Source: Ancistrus triradiatus (taxonomy: Eukaryota > Chordata > Actinopteri > Siluriformes > Loricariidae). Taken from it: DNA of 64,000 nt. The notes beneath the pieces are model-generated. The model had not been told where the DNA came from. It saw only the letters and a program-made list of their open reading frames with translations, and ran no database searches. Below are positions 46,061 to 58,789 of the stretch, piece after piece; the stretch's first letter is position 1, and every line of letters begins with the position of its first letter. Where the stretch lies: NCBI GenBank assembly GCA_025084515.1, contig JAJAGP010000279.1:62001-126000 (forward strand), in the 5' to 3' direction. A program made the position numbers and the translations under genes.

Positions 46061-46124
46061 ATGGGCAAATCCAACAGCAAACTCAAACCCGAGGTGGTGG
46101 AGGAACTGACCAGGAAAACCTACT
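46061..46124 (+). CDS. ncs1: Neuronal calcium sensor 1, coding exon 1
   Basis: ATG at 46061 opens [20 protein letters not shown] plus Y, followed by one base of the Phe codon and the donor act/gtgagt. NCS-1 (frequenin) is a 190-residue EF-hand calcium sensor anchored by an N-terminal myristate; Gly2 and Ser6 of the acylation signal are visible. It regulates phosphatidylinositol 4-kinase beta, channels and neurotransmitter release. The 21 residues match the known vertebrate N-terminus exactly as far as I recall it. The frame joins in phase with exon 2 at 61929 across a 15.8-kb intron. Many teleosts have two ncs1 paralogues; which one this is cannot be decided here. Confidence 0.96.
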
Positions 46125-47825
46125 GTGAGTACTCGCACCCGCCTGCGTTACTGCACTCCTACGTGTGCGGCTCTTTGACAGAAAGTCCGGTAGAGGCTCA
46201 GTAATGTGCAGCATCGGCAGTGAAATCAGACACAAACGTAGTGAACCCAAACACAAACGTCATCATTTCAGCAGTGATTTCATTAATGAAAGCGCAACCG
46301 CACACGGTAAGTTAACGGCACGGGAGGAAGTGGAGACTGGGGTGTAATTGGCATTACTTAACATTAGAGCTCACAGCTCTTGTACTGTCTTAGGTTGTTG
46401 TACAGCATCACCTTAGAAATCAAGCGTTATACGAGTGTTGAGGTCTGCAACTCAGTGCTGTAGTGAAGCCAAAAGAAGTCTCTCTCTACCGTCTGCCCAT
46501 CCCGCTACACCTCATACCAACCCCCAAAGTCCGCTGCTTTATACCCCCCATTTACATGTATTGTGTTTATTGGAGGCCTTTATCCAAAGTGACTTACACA
46601 AACCCGTTGTATTCTTCAAACCGGTTTTCTGCACCATGCAATCAGCCTCCAGTGGTAGTTTGCAACGGCATGTTATTTTAAAGGTGGACCAGTTCTATGA
46701 GTAATTCATCGTAAAGCCTTAAGTACAGCTGTGCGCCGTTTAACGTCCCGGTTACTTTCTGTGAAACAGGTCGTCTTACCGAACTGGATGTTGACTGCAC
46801 ATTCCCCTACTCTTTTTATGCGAGTGTAATTTAAATATCACGGGTACTTTCACACAAACTGTGTGCAAACGATGCATATATTTATACACTTGCTAAACCT
46901 TTCATACTTAACGGAAATTCACAATAATTATGGAAAAAAGCTAAAAAAAATTGTTACAACCCTGTTTTGGGAAAGCTGTAACACTTAAGAGGATGCTAAG
47001 GTGGACCTGATGATTTTTTTTCCAAAAATGCACTGATAGGCAGCATTCCGAACAACACAGAAGATGAAAGAGACCCAACGAGTGAATGTGAACCAGTTTA
47101 TGTAGTTTACACAGGTAGTGGAGGGACAAATGAAGGAGTACTACTTACAATAGGACAGGAACATAGACTTACGACCACCTTTTGCAGCTTGGTGCAAATA
47201 AGCAGCGGGAAGTCACACACACAAAGTCTCTAAACACATCAACCGAGTTGGAACAGTTTAGAATACAAATGTGAGCTAACAAACAAGTGAGCACATGACC
47301 GGTAAGGTACTTTAGTTAGTTACACACATATAGAGGATGGACTTCTGCCCTTGAACCCCCACCTCTGCTCGTGGATCTGAAACGTCCTGACTTAAAAGAT
47401 AGATTTTTATTGAATATTTATTGTAATAAAGACCTGTTGTTAAGGTGAATGGGCGTTGATCAGAAGGTTGTTAAACAGGGGTTACCTGTAGCACATTCAA
47501 ATCCTAGTGGTCTTCTGTTTATCAGCTTTAGTAACACACTTTAGTAATGTCGCTTAGAAATCCTACTTCCAGCTCAAATGACCTGTCATGTAATAATGCA
47601 AAATAGACTCCCCATCGATAATCACTGCCTGAAAAGATAAAGCAGTCGATTATGTTGTCACACTTGTCAATAACATTTCAGTCGAACCACACCAGGTCAT
47701 GAATGAATTCCTTTTTGATTCAGTTTTTATTCAGTAACTACAATGACTCACACTGCTCTAGAGCTTAGCAATAGATACAGGAGGATATGTAGAATGAAAG
47801 GACAGTGCTATAGTTGCCATAAGTC

Positions 47826-48018
47826 GGTGTTTCTCAATCCTGGTCCTGGCGCCCCACCGCTCTGCATGTTTTAGTGTTTTTGTGCTCCCAACACACCTGA
47901 TCCAGCTACTCAACTCATTAACAAGCCCGTTACTGAGTTAAAGTGGGTGTGTTTAAACATAAGAAGCACTAAACTGTGCAGAGCGACGGGGCGCCAGGAC
48001 CAGGATCGAGAAATACTG
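47826..48018. mobile_element. Short palindromic MITE in ncs1 intron 1
   Basis: Arms 47826-47866 (gtttctcaatcctggtcctg, then gcgccccaccgctctgca) and 47976-48018 (its inverse, ending gaccaggatcgagaaatact) form a palindrome around a spacer with cacacctgatccagc. It resembles a short hAT-like nonautonomous element common in fish. No coding capacity. Confidence 0.7.
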
Positions 48019-48134
48019 TCTTAAGTAATAATCACCTCTTACAGTATTATTTCTCGTGTCCTGAATTGCTCCACTGTGACATGTTGGGGCTGGCCCCTAA
48101 TATAGAGGTGTCTCTGGAGAGGGCCTTGAATTAA

Positions 48135-48975
48135 CAGCGAGTTTGTTTACATGCACTTCATTATTCATCAGCTAACTGCAGAAAATCTGATTTTGTCAGT
48201 AATCCAATCAGCGACTTTACATGCACTTAAGTAATCAGATAATGGGAAAACTCCGGATTTGTGTATGTGGAAAAAAAGTGATGTAAACATCAAACTTTAG
48301 TCTAATATTCAAATTCTTCATTTTCTTGAGCATACTGTGTTTGAGTCTCCACAAAGTCTTTGATAGCCGTTTAGAGGGTGCTGAGTTTAATTCCAGGGTT
48401 GCCAGATCCCATGAGTTAAGAAACCAACCTGTGGAAATGTCAAAGGTAGCAAAGTCTCTAAGAATAAGCGGACCCGGCAACTGTGTTATGCTCTCGCGTT
48501 ATGTTTGCGTGCATGTGCAGACTGAGAAACCGATTGAAATCCTAATATGGGTTTGTATATGGGTTTGAGAAATCCGATTACTGAAACAAAATCTGAAACC
48601 TCTGGGTTTACATGACTCGGGCAGTAAACGAATTTCTACTTTGCAACAAGCTCACAGAAAGAAATATGTGACATAAACTTCAAAATGTAATATTAAAAAC
48701 TCAAATTCTCAATTTTATCGAGTGTATACAGCGTTTCAAAGTGTCCACAAAGTGTTCGATAGCCATTATGCCACCTTTAATTCCGTGGCGTGGTTAATTC
48801 CGTGGTTGCCAGATCTCGAGATAAATAACCCGTCACAGTCAATGGAACAGAGGCCAAATAAAGACAAGTTTTTAGAATAGGCAGACCTGGCAATCGTGTC
48901 GGGTTAGGAAATCGGGTAGCTGTTACACGTGCTATGAGTAATCTGATTACTGAGTTCAAATCCAGTGGTAATCAC
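48135..48975. repeat. Two adjacent copies of an unclassified interspersed repeat
   Basis: Shared blocks recur about 350 bp apart: tttacatg(c)ac, cataaacttcaaa/gtaaacatcaaa, tctccacaaagt(ct/gt)ttgatagcc, a ttccgtgg/ttccagggttgccagat block, and an aatccgattactg-type end. A third copy lies at 52965-53520. Confidence 0.6.
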
Positions 48976-49935
48976 ATGAGCTAGATGCGGCAGATAGTTT
49001 AGATAAAAAAGTATGTTTCCATTCACGTTCTGTGCAAACAAACCAACCAAGGTATAACAATCTAGTTAAAACTGTGCTGCTGATTGCTGTGCTGCATGTG
49101 ATGCCTCAAACAAAAGATTAACAGGTTACAGAGACTCACTGCCACCGAGTTCAATCAGTCAAATCAGATCAGGCTACTCGGTGACAGATAACGATCAAGC
49201 TGTGAAAGAGATGCTTCCGGTATTCTGATGGGTGTTGTGAAAAGGCTTTGATTGCTCTGGGAATTTGCTGGGCTTTGCTGATGTTAAGTCTTTTTTGTGA
49301 CCCATGTTTTATAAAAGCTCTGGATTATAAGCAGCAAACCTTTAGAACTTGGAGAAGATCAGTTTAAACTCAGAACCTGGGACATTTTGAGTCATTTGCT
49401 GTCATCATTCATGTATTGGGGTTTCAAGCACTTGAGTTTGTTTACTTCCTGCAGCCACATTCTTAGATTTAATGAGAGCATGGCATGACTGTTCAATTCA
49501 TTTTATTTACAATCTTTCCACTAATGGCCAATATCTGAATCGCTCCAATTCAAGGACCTTTCTCTTGTTTTCCCCTCTTGCTTGACTCTTTGTTGCCTTG
49601 TACAGTGCCAAAGCAAAAATGTCCTCCTTCCCCACACCCCCGGTGGCCTGCGCTCACATTGCACTTAAATGTTCTGAGCCTCAACACACTTACGTCATCA
49701 TGATACTACTGTTTGTGCTGGAGAAGATGCACATTTTTACAACAGCAGCTGATGTTGGGTTCCATGTTTGGGTGTGGTTTGTTACACAGCATGCATATTG
49801 AGCCCACCTCTTCAAGCAGACCTAAGCACGGTACGGAGCGATCATATTAATCAAGCGAAATGCGCTTGGGGGGCCAATCTATACTGCATTCATCCTTAGC
49901 CCTTTCTCTCTTAATGACTCTGAAATTCCTGTGTA

Positions 49936-51326
49936 CAGTGGTGCTTGAAAGTTTGTGAACCCTTTGGAATTTTCTGTATTTCGGTATAAATATGACCTAG
50001 AACATCAGATGATTTTCACACAAGTCCTAAAAGTAGATCAAGAGAACCCAGTTAAACAAATGAGGCAAAACTATTATACTTGGTCATTTATTTATTGAGG
50101 AAAATGATCCAATATTACAAATTAGTGAGTGGCAAAAGTATGTGAACCTCTAGGATTAGCAGTTCATTTGAAGGTGAAATTAGACTCAGGTGTTTTCAAT
50201 CAATGGGATGCCAATCAGGTGTGAGTGGGCACCCTGTTGTATTTAAAGAACAGGGATCAAAGTCTGCTCTTCACAACACACGTTTGTGGAAGTGTATCAT
50301 GGCACGAACAAAGGAGATTTCTGAGGAGCTCAGAGAAAGAGTTGTTGATGCTCATCAGGCTGGAAAAGGTTACAAAACCATCTCTAAAGAGTTTGGACTC
50401 CACCAATCCACAGTCAGACAGGTTGTGTACAACTGGAGGAAATACAAGACCATTGTTACCCTCCCCAGGAGTGGCTTACCAACAAAGAAAAGGCGTGTAA
50501 TAGTTGGTGAGGTCACAAAGGACCCCAGGGTGACTTCTAAGCAGCTGAAGGCCTCTCTCACATTAACTAATGTTAATGTTTATGAGTCCACCATCTGAAG
50601 AACAATGAACAACAATGGTGTGCATGGCAGGGTTGCAAGGAGAAAGCCACTGCTCTCCAAAAAGAACATTGCTGCTCATCTGCAGTTTGCTAAAGATCAC
50701 GTGGACGAGCCAAAAGGCTATTGGAAGAATTTTTTGCGGATGGATGAGACCAAAATAGAACTGTTTGGTTTAAAAGAAAAGCGTTATGTTTGGAGAAAGG
50801 AAAACACTGCATTCCAGCATAAGAACCTTATCCCATCTGTGAAACATGGTGGTGGTTAAAGAACGGTTAAAGAAGAATAAAGTACATGTTTTGGAATGGC
50901 CAAGTCAAAGTCCTGACCTTAATCCAATGGAAATGTTGTGGAAGGACCTGAAGCGAGCAGCTAATGTGAGGAAACCCACCAACATCCCAGAGCTGAAGCT
51001 GTTCTGTAATGGAGGAATGAGCTAAAATAAAATTCCTCCAAGCCGGTGTTGCAGGACTGATCAACAGCTACAGAAACATTTAGTTTACAGTTATTGCCTG
51101 CACAGGGGGGTCACACCAGATACTGAAAGCAAAGGGTCACATACTTTTGCAACTCACTAATATGTAATACTGTAATGACCAAGTATAATATTTTTGTCTC
51201 ATTTGTTTAACTGGGTTCTGTTTATCTACTTTTAGGACTTTTGTGAAAATCTGATGATGTTTTAGGTCATATTTATGCAGAAATATAAAAAATTCCAAAT
51301 TGTTCACAAACTTTCCAGCACCACTG
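49936..51326 (+). mobile_element. Tc1 element (family A), best-preserved copy, in ncs1 intron 1
   Basis: Ends cagtggtgcttgaaagtttg and its inverse (ctttccagcaccactg) are flanked by TA at 49934-49935 and 51327-51328. The 1391-bp element has outer and inner terminal repeat blocks and one transposase gene. An internal deletion joins the KHGGG block to the region just before the last catalytic motif, so it is defective. Confidence 0.95.
50299..51090 (+). pseudogene. Tc1 transposase, broken (family A)
   Basis: ATG 50299 begins MARTKEISEELRERVVDAHQ, with two helix-turn-helix motifs and the GRPR-like LPRSGLPTKKRR. A stop at 50596-50598 replaces an Arg-like codon after YESTI. The same frame then continues (NNNGVHGRVARRK, a [13 protein letters not shown] block with the first catalytic Asp) to KHGGG at 50859. 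After the internal deletion, remnants of SQSPDLNPME and PELKLF are readable in shifted frames up to about 51090. The second Asp is lost. Confidence 0.88.
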
Positions 51327-52391
51327 TATATCCGCAGCTGTGAAAGGGTTTGGTGAATTTGAGCGATGCATGAGCGATGCAGATTCAAACTCTGATATTT
51401 GTATGTCTGATGTTTGGCATGTTCTCTCTCTGTCTGTTTTGGTTTCTACTGGCCACATTATGCATTTAGATCTAAGGATATAGGATCATTCTTATCCAGA
51501 TATAATCCTAATGCTGAGGACTCATGACAGAATGTAACTGTAAAGACCATATTAAGTTAAATGGAATTATTCCTTGAATACAATCCCCAGCAAAACTCGC
51601 CGTCATTCTGATTACCTGCACCGGTCTCTTGTTTACTCCTTGTTTGGACTTGTATTTAAGCCCCAGTTGCCTGCGTCTTTTTGCGAATTAGTTTGTGCTA
51701 CTGAGCGCAATTCTCTTGCTTGCTAATTTGGTTTTCTTCGGTGCCTGTTCCTGTGTTTCATGAACCTGTTCGCTTTGTGGATTTGCCTTATTAGTTTTTA
51801 AAAAGTACAAGTGTAAAAAAAAAAAAAAACTTTAAGTCAAGTAATAGAATTTAATTCAATTGTGAACACAATTCAGAGTCCATTTGTGTAATAGGATCAT
51901 ATTTAGAATGTTATTACATGTATAGCTTCCTCTCTGTGCCTCCATCTTAGCCCTAGCATGTAATTACTGCTGGTGGGCCACTGGATAGTGTGGTCTATAA
52001 TTAGTTTGAGATGCTCAAAGGACCTCCCGTCCCTCCAGTTATTACAGTCAGCAACGCACTTCTCCCAAACAGGGAATTCATTATGCACGTGCATTAGTAA
52101 CATCTTTATTGCTGTATTATGGCAGCACACCAAAGGTGTTCCTGACCACGGTATCATTCCCAGTCATGTTCACTTCATTTTTATTTCAGTCTGACTGCTG
52201 CCTGGTTTTCTGCTTCTCACCCTGCATTATCTCCATGTCCTGTTCCCTGTGCTCTCCCACTCATTCACCCTCTATCTCCACTCCATTCATTTTCTCTCCT
52301 TCAGCCATGTTCAGATATTTAAGCGCAGGTTGATCCACTTATCTAGGGCCAAAGTGACAGATGCCGTTACCCCCAGAAATGTGCGCATGGA

Positions 52392-52393
<2 letters not shown>

Positions 52394-52451
<58 letters not shown>
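52394..52451 (+). repeat. (GT)n microsatellite
   Basis: About 28 uninterrupted tg units, in ncs1 intron 1. Confidence 0.97.
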
Positions 52452-52454
<3 letters not shown>

Positions 52455-52964
52455 GAAGGGAGTTGGAAGGGGTTACAATGAGGACACATCAATCCAGTCC
52501 ACATGCTGTCACATTATCTCATCCAGTTACTCCCTCTAGTTACCCACATTCCTTTATTTTTCAGACACTGTGGTGCAGTAAGATAAGAAGCGTTTGTGGA
52601 AGTACTTCTTAGTTCTTCCTGTCATGCCAAATCCATAGCAATGCCATATTTTCCAAATGCATGTGTTCCTGTACAGTAGTTGTACAAGCTAATGTGCTAA
52701 CAGCACTAATCTGAAGTAGGGATTACACTAATCTGGCACTGAGTATTGGTTTAGCATCAAATGCTCAAATTACCTGTTTTGTGGACTTTGGAATAAGATG
52801 ATTGAACACAACTCTTAACATAACGCCCTTTCTAAATATGAACTGATAGGATTTTTGCACGTTTCATTTTTCTAATGTGTTAAATGTAGCCAATAAATAG
52901 TAATTGGGAAATAATGTTTTTAGATGCATGTCATATTTTATTTTCGTTCCTGCAGAAGCCGTGT

Positions 52965-53520
52965 TCATTTCACCTATGAATACGTTGAATCTGATCAGTG
53001 AGTTAACATGCACTTGAGTAGTCAGATACTGAGAAAACTCGGTGGGTTTACACGACTCGGGCCATAGATTTTTACATTGCAACCAGCCAATAACCTCACA
53101 GAAATATTTGACATAAACTTCAAAATGTAATATTGAATTATCCAATTCTTCATGTTCTTGAGTATATACTGCGTTTCAGAGTCTCCACAAAGTGTTTGAT
53201 AGCCGTTTTGTTGCTTTCAATTCCATGGTGCGTTTAATTGCCAGGTCTAGCGATTAAAAAATCCGCTAAGGTCAGTGGGGAAAAAAAAGGCCAAACAAAG
53301 TCAAGTATTTAGAATACGCAGACCTGGCAACCGTGAGGGAAGGCTCACGCACTGGTATGCATGGTATGAGTGATCAGATTACTGGAATAAAATCCAGCTC
53401 TCTTTATCGGCTTTCTTAACCTGATCTCTAGATCGGCGTGTGCTGTTTACATGACCACATGAATAATCAGATAACTGCAGACGACTATGATCGGATTATT
53501 TAGTGCATGTAGACGCACTC
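52965..53520. repeat. Third copy of the interspersed repeat seen at 48135-48975
   Basis: It shares tttgacataaacttcaaaat, tctccacaaagtgtttgata and the cagacctggcaaccgtg stretch with the earlier copies. The right end (aatcagataactgcaga ... gtgcatgtagacgcac) is the inverse of the left-end text of copy 1 (catgcacttcattattca), suggesting terminal inverted repeats. Confidence 0.6.
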
Positions 53521-53699
53521 TGGCCACTATCACTCGTCCACTTTGCTAGCTACCTCACACAGTCACACTAGAGAGTCATCTAGTGATAATTCTCTTTCGG
53601 CTGCTCCCCTTAGTGATCGCCCTTAGCCCACTGCTTATTATGTTTGGCACAGGTTTTACACCTTATTTACCTTATTTATCCGGGTTTGTGACCGGCACA

Positions 53700-53850
53700 A
53701 AGAGTGCACACAGCAGCGGCTGGGATTTTTCCGCAAACTCGCCACTCGACCTTCACATTGCAAGCCCCAGCTGGGACTGAAGCCAGGCTCTCGAACACAG
53801 CGGTTTCCAGCAGCTGACTCTACCCACTGAGCCACTGAAGGCATCAAGCC
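53700..53850 (-). repeat. tRNA-like SINE head (third SINE type)
   Basis: On the minus strand the sequence ccttcagtggctcagtgggt, then gtagagtcagctgctgg, then a B-box-like gttcgagagcctgg resembles a tRNA-derived head. It is not a functional tRNA gene: no acceptor-stem pairing was recognised. Confidence 0.5.
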
Positions 53851-54934
53851 AGCATTCGTATTTAACCTAAAAGGTCCCTCCCTATTATGCAAGCATTTAA
53901 AATAAGGAAAAGGAGCTGCTTTGTGTGACACATCCAAGCATAATAATGGTAATCCAGAAAGGCTATATGAAGTACGGCTGATGAGCTAATTAGCTTAAAG
54001 TTAAGAGCAACCATCATGCATTACTCATCTCCAAGAGAGTGGACATTCACCGTAACCTGTAACACCAAAATAAAATGGATTGGCATTGCTGGGAGTTTTA
54101 GTGTTTGCTAGAATAGAGATTGTTGGTCATTCTGGATGATAAAAAAAATATATATTGATTCCTATCAATAAATATAAATGGTAAGGCACTAACGTCTGAT
54201 GCCTTTGCTTTTGAAAGTGAGATTTCTTGAGCCTAGGCTTTCCAGGCTATAATTCAAGCTTTCCTCCCATCCGTTCTTCTCTCACCCACACCGAGAAGCT
54301 CTCTGTTTGTGTTTGTGTGGGCTTGTGTTAAGAACCGAGGGGAAGCAGGGAGGTGGCATCGCCATTCGGTGTCATCAGTCACGGCTAAAGCACGGGGCAT
54401 GTACCATCGGTGCTGATCTCAGATCAGATATTTCCTGCATCTGCGCTCATTGTCATCATGTAAACAGGCCTAGTAGCAGCGTTTCTCTTTTTCTTATGTA
54501 AGAATTACCATGAGTACTCCGGCGACCAAGCCACAGACCATTTGCCACTTTTTGCCTTGTCCTTTGTCCTCATATTGACTTTATTTGCACAAATGAGCCT
54601 AATCAAAGCATCTACAGGCCGTCTGCACCATGCTGAGAGCGGGGGGTGAAGGAAGTTGATTACAAGAAGTGCTTGCTGGAGCTCCTCAGCTAGGCACAAT
54701 ACAATCAGATGTGTCTGTGTGCTGTAGCGGGTGCCTAGTAGCACTTGATTGCTCGTGAGATTCCTGAGGTTTGTTGATCTTCGTTCAGGAAGATGTGCTT
54801 TTGAGGTCAAGAGGAAAAAGATCCATTGTTTTCCTAGATACTAAGGGTGAAATGTACAGTATAAAAGTCTTAGCCATTCTATATTTTTCAGTTTATATTT
54901 TACTTATTCTTTAGTTAAGTTTTATAGTCACTGT

Positions 54935-55500
54935 ACTTTGTAGTTCTACAATTACAGGCTGTAGTCCATCTGTTTCTGTACATAATTTGTTTGTGCCCTT
55001 TACCCTGTTCTCTAATGGTCAGGTCCCCTACAGGACCAGCACAGATCAGCTACTGTTCGGGTGGTGGATCATTCTGAGCACTACACTGATGTGGTGTGTT
55101 AGTGTGTGTTGTGCTGGTACGAGTGGATCAGACACAGCAGTGCTGCTGGAGTTTTAAATCACCTCAGTGTCAGTGCTGGACTGAAAATAGTCCACTAACC
55201 AAAAATGTCCAGCCACCAGCATCCTGTAGGCAGCATCCTGTGAGCAGATGAGCTGCTGTGTCTGACTGAGTGGAGCAATAAGTGGAATGTCTCTATTGAA
55301 TCGGACAGTGATTGAACGGGGTTTTAAACCTCCAGCAGCACTGCTGTGTCTGATCCACTCGTACCAGCTCGACTGCTGAGAATGATCCACCACACAAATA
55401 GCACTTGATCTGTGCTGGTCCTGTGTGGGAGTAAAGGGGCCAAACAAAGTCTGTAGAGAAACAGATGGACTACAGTCTGTAATTGTAGAACTACAAAGTG
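54935..55500. mobile_element. Large palindromic nonautonomous element, copy 1
   Basis: Outer arms ctttgtagttctacaattac (54936) and gtaattgtagaactacaaag (55479-55498) are perfect inverses. Inner text is also mirrored: gtggatcattctgagcac against gagaatgatccaccac, and gtacgagtggatcagacaca against its inverse near 55345. This is a known kind of dispersed teleost palindrome without a protein-coding gene. Open frames within it are accidental. Confidence 0.85.
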
Positions 55501-55522
55501 TTTCTCCTTCAGAATGTAACAT

Positions 55523-56040
55523 ACAGTGTCCTCCACAATGTTTGGAACAAAGGCATATTTGCCTCTGTACTCCATGGTTTTAAATTAATAAATTTAACAA
55601 ATTGATTTATACATTGTAGTTCAACCACGTTTAAGTAGCAGCACAAACACTGTGATGTTTGGGACATAGGGCTTCAGGGGTGTTTGCGATTACTCAGGTG
55701 TGCTTAATTGCTTAGTAATGTTTGTGCTGGATTCGCATTCTGGGCCACATGTGGCCTGACGGGTGCAGCTCTGGCTGTGTACTGGCAGCCAGAAGCGGTT
55801 GAGGTCATCGCTGTTATTCCATGGCGGTATGTGGGCCGATTAAAAAGGTGACGTGAACTGGGCCATCACTTATTTGCTGTCTATGTAGTGGCTACACTGC
55901 AAGACTGGGTAGCCACAAAAATTTGGATGGCAAGGTTTCGGTTTGATAAAAAGGACTTAAGAGCCTACAGACTATTGGAAAATAATATTGTGGACAGATC
56001 AGACCAAGATGAACCTCCATTTTATCAGTTCCACTTACCA
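55523..56040 (+). mobile_element. Truncated Tc1-like fragment (another family)
   Basis: The left end tacagtgtcctccacaatgt at 55523 resembles a Tc1 terminal repeat. At 55978-56030 a short stretch reads like the block around the first catalytic Asp (attgtggacagatcagacca encodes VDRSDQ). The rest of the transposase and the right end are missing. Confidence 0.5.
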
Positions 56041-56043
56041 TAT

Positions 56044-56420
56044 AGCAGCACTTTGTAGTTCTACATTTACAGACTGTAGTCCATTTGTGTGTCCTTTGTC
56101 AGTCCAATGTACTCGTTCTCTAATAGTCAGGCCCACAGATCAGGTACTATTTGGGTAGTGGATCATTCTCAGCACTGCACTGACACTGATGTGGTGGTGG
56201 TGTGTTAGTGTGTGTTGTGCTGGTACGAGTGGATCAGATGCAGCAGTGCTGCTGGAGTGTTTAATCACTGTCCACTCTATTAAACACATCTACCATACTG
56301 GTCCACCTTATAGCTGTAAAGTCTGTTGATGCACAGTTTGTGTTGGTCATCCTCTAATCCTTCATCAGAGCTCACAGGACGTTGCCTACAGGATGCTGGA
56401 GGCTGGATATTTTTGGGTTG
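56044..56420. mobile_element. Palindromic element, partial copy 2
   Basis: It begins with ctttgtagttctacatttac and contains ggtagtggatcattctcagc and tacgagtggatcagatgcag, the left half of the element at 54935-55500. It ends near 56420 without the matching right arm. Confidence 0.75.
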
Positions 56421-56536
56421 GGCACTTTGGTGACCTTAGTCAACTGCAGGATTTGTACAGTGATGGATTTGGAGAATGGCATTCCATAGATTAACGAAAA
56501 CAATTCTGAAGCGTCAGCAAACCATCCATTATTATT

Positions 56537-56722
56537 GGGACTGTGGTAGACTAGTGGTTAAGGTACTGGACTATGGACCAGAAGGTCCAGGGTTCAAATC
56601 CCACCTCTGCCAAGCTGCCACTGTTGGGTCCTTGAGCAAGGCCCTTAACCCATAATTGCTTGGATTGTAAGATTGTACCAACTGGATAAGGGCGTCTGCT
56701 AAATGCTGTAAATGTAAATGTG
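56537..56722 (+). repeat. tRNA-derived SINE, most complete copy
   Basis: The head has an A-box-like tagactagtggttaaggtac and a B-box ggttcaaatcc at 56591-56601. The body reads gctgccactgttgggtcctt, gagcaaggcccttaaccca and ggataagggcgtctgctaaa, and the tail ends in gtaaatgtaaatg. This copy is the reference for the fragments at 13768-14076, 14331, 28436, 30041, 40415, 56985 and 57425. Confidence 0.88.
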
Positions 56723-56984
56723 TTATAGAAGATGATATCACTGTTCCATCAGTGTAACTTTGGTCCAGGGAAGCCGAGGTAGTGAACTTACTACTGCTCT
56801 AAATCAGAACCGAGAGGATCTTCATGCAAATAGCAAACGGAACAAAAAGAATCTGTTCCTGGCTGAATGACGATTAATGTCTCGGTTGACTTGTGCGATT
56901 ATTTAAGAGCAAGTGAACTGAAAAGCCCAGCAATGCGGAGTTTTTCCATCTTATTCCGGTCTCTTAAACCATTACTCTCACTGC

Positions 56985-57592
56985 AGCACTGCCATTATAA
57001 CTGTAATGTTCAAGGCAGTCTGCCACTGTTGAGCCGTTGAGCAAGGCCCTTCACCTTCAGCTGCTCAGCTCATATGTGTCGCTTTGAATAAAGGTCTCTG
57101 TGACACGCTGTAAATGTCCTGTAGGACTTGATGTGCTGTAACCACGTTTCAGGGACGCCGCATAATCGGTCACATTCATTGTTTTTACCACAACGGTGTA
57201 AAACGCTATAGAAAACATGTTTGTTATTATTTTTTATTAAAGGCAGTTATGAGGCAGCTGTGGCTTATGAGTAAAGATGAAAAACTGATCCGGTTCAAAA
57301 TTTAAACCTGATAAAAGAAAACTGAGGATTTGTCATTGGCTATGTTAAGGTCATATTTCCTCTTTATGGTTCTTGATAACAAAAAATCACAGCATTGTTC
57401 CGTTTGAGCCGAATGTCACGCCACTACATTTAGCAGATGCACATATCCTGAGCAAATTCCAATTGACCTAAGCAATTAAATATTAAAGGCCTTGCTCAAG
57501 AACCCAACAGTAGCACTTCAGCAGAGCGAGGATTTTAACTTCTAAGCTTCCAAATTAGTCCAGAGCCTTAATCACTGAACGACCCCTGTCCT
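56985..57592. repeat. Two further SINE remnants, opposite orientations
   Basis: 56985-57120 is a diverged plus-strand tail (gccactgttgagccgttgag, caaggcccttcacc). 57425-57592 is a diverged minus-strand copy (catttagcagatgc, ccttgctcaagaacccaaca, cagagccttaatcactgaac). Confidence 0.6.
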
Positions 57593-58084
57593 TTGAGTCA
57601 CCACTTTTAGTGACGTTTAGTACCCTCCATGGAAGAGATCGGGAGCTAGATATAGCTCAGTTGATCTCGCAAGAATCTCAGCAATGGAGCTCTGCTTGGG
57701 AAAAATTACAGTTCTGCAGCCACAAAGCTAAGTAAGCCATAAACTGAAACGAGCAGGCCCTTTCATTTGAACGAGAAAGAACCATAAATTTAAACCACAC
57801 ACACCTCTTAGCAGAATTCTATGAAACAGTGGTGAAGCAGTTGAGCGCTGTTACATGAAACTGTATCCTCAAGAGACGTCTACTGCTGCTGTTCCATTAG
57901 AAATATGTTTTTACAACGACAGATCTAGGGCCCGGGTACACAAAAAGCTTTCTTAAGAAAAATCCCTAAGAAGTTCAAAAGAATGTTCTTAAAATGCAGT
58001 ATTCGAAAAAACTTATGTTCTCAAATATTATTTTTAAGAAAATCTTCATTGTTTTCTTAAGTAGGCTCTGTTGCGTTCTACAGC

Positions 58085-58437
58085 TTACAATACAGTGCAT
58101 CATTCATTGTCTTATCCGTTTATCCTAGTCATGGTCGCAGGAGAGCCGGTGCCTAGCCGGCAACACTGGCCACAAGGCAGGAACAACCCTAGACAGGGCA
58201 CCAATCCATCGTAGGGCACACACACACACACTCTAAGGGCCACTTTGGAAACACCAGTTAACCTAACACACACATCTTTGGAATGTGTTAGGAAATAAGA
58301 GTACCTTGAGAAAACCCACACGGACATGGGGAGAACATGCAAACTCCACACAGGCAGAGTCCGGGGTCAGGATCAAACCAGGGATCTTGGAGCTGTGAGG
58401 TGACAGTGCTAACCACTGCACCGCCGTGCCGCCCTAA
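58085..58437 (-). repeat. SINE-like dispersed repeat, full copy of the second family
   Basis: On the minus strand it starts gggcggcacggcggtgcagt, then ggttagcactgtcacctcac, gctccaagatccctggtttg, tgtggagtttgcatgttctc and cgtgtgggttttctcaaggt. This head-and-body layout is a very common fish repeat. Sense copies lie at 11360 and 31535, and a partial minus copy at 63135. Confidence 0.8.
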
Positions 58438-58789
58438 CAATAAATCAAGCATTCAAAAAAATTTTAGCAAACAAGATATATGACCTTTACTTGAAATGTG
58501 TTTAAACTTTTGAATTGAAAGTATGTAGGCCTTATTTCCAATAACTAAATTGTTTAATCTTTGGTCAGCCTAAGCCAAAGCATGATGCTATCGTAAGATT
58601 AACATTTAAGGATATGATGCTTTCAAGAATACCACTTGTTCTTAAGAAATGAGTTACGGAAAAAGACTAAAATAACTCTTAAGAGGTTCTTTGGAGAATA
58701 ACATTTGTTGTAACTCTTTTCTTAAGAATTAAGTTAAGGAAAAAAACACATTTAAGAAGATTTTCTTTCTTAAGACACTTTATGTGCTG

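Noticed and set aside
52249..52612. Frames encoding repeated Cys-Val
   Set aside because: Translation of the (GT)n microsatellite at 52394-52451.
55154..55522. 122-codon minus-strand frame
   Set aside because: It lies wholly within the palindromic repeat at 54935-55500 and mirrors its arms; not a gene.
56537..56620. Possible tRNA gene (A- and B-box-like motifs)
   Set aside because: It is the head of a multicopy SINE and does not form a recognisable cloverleaf.
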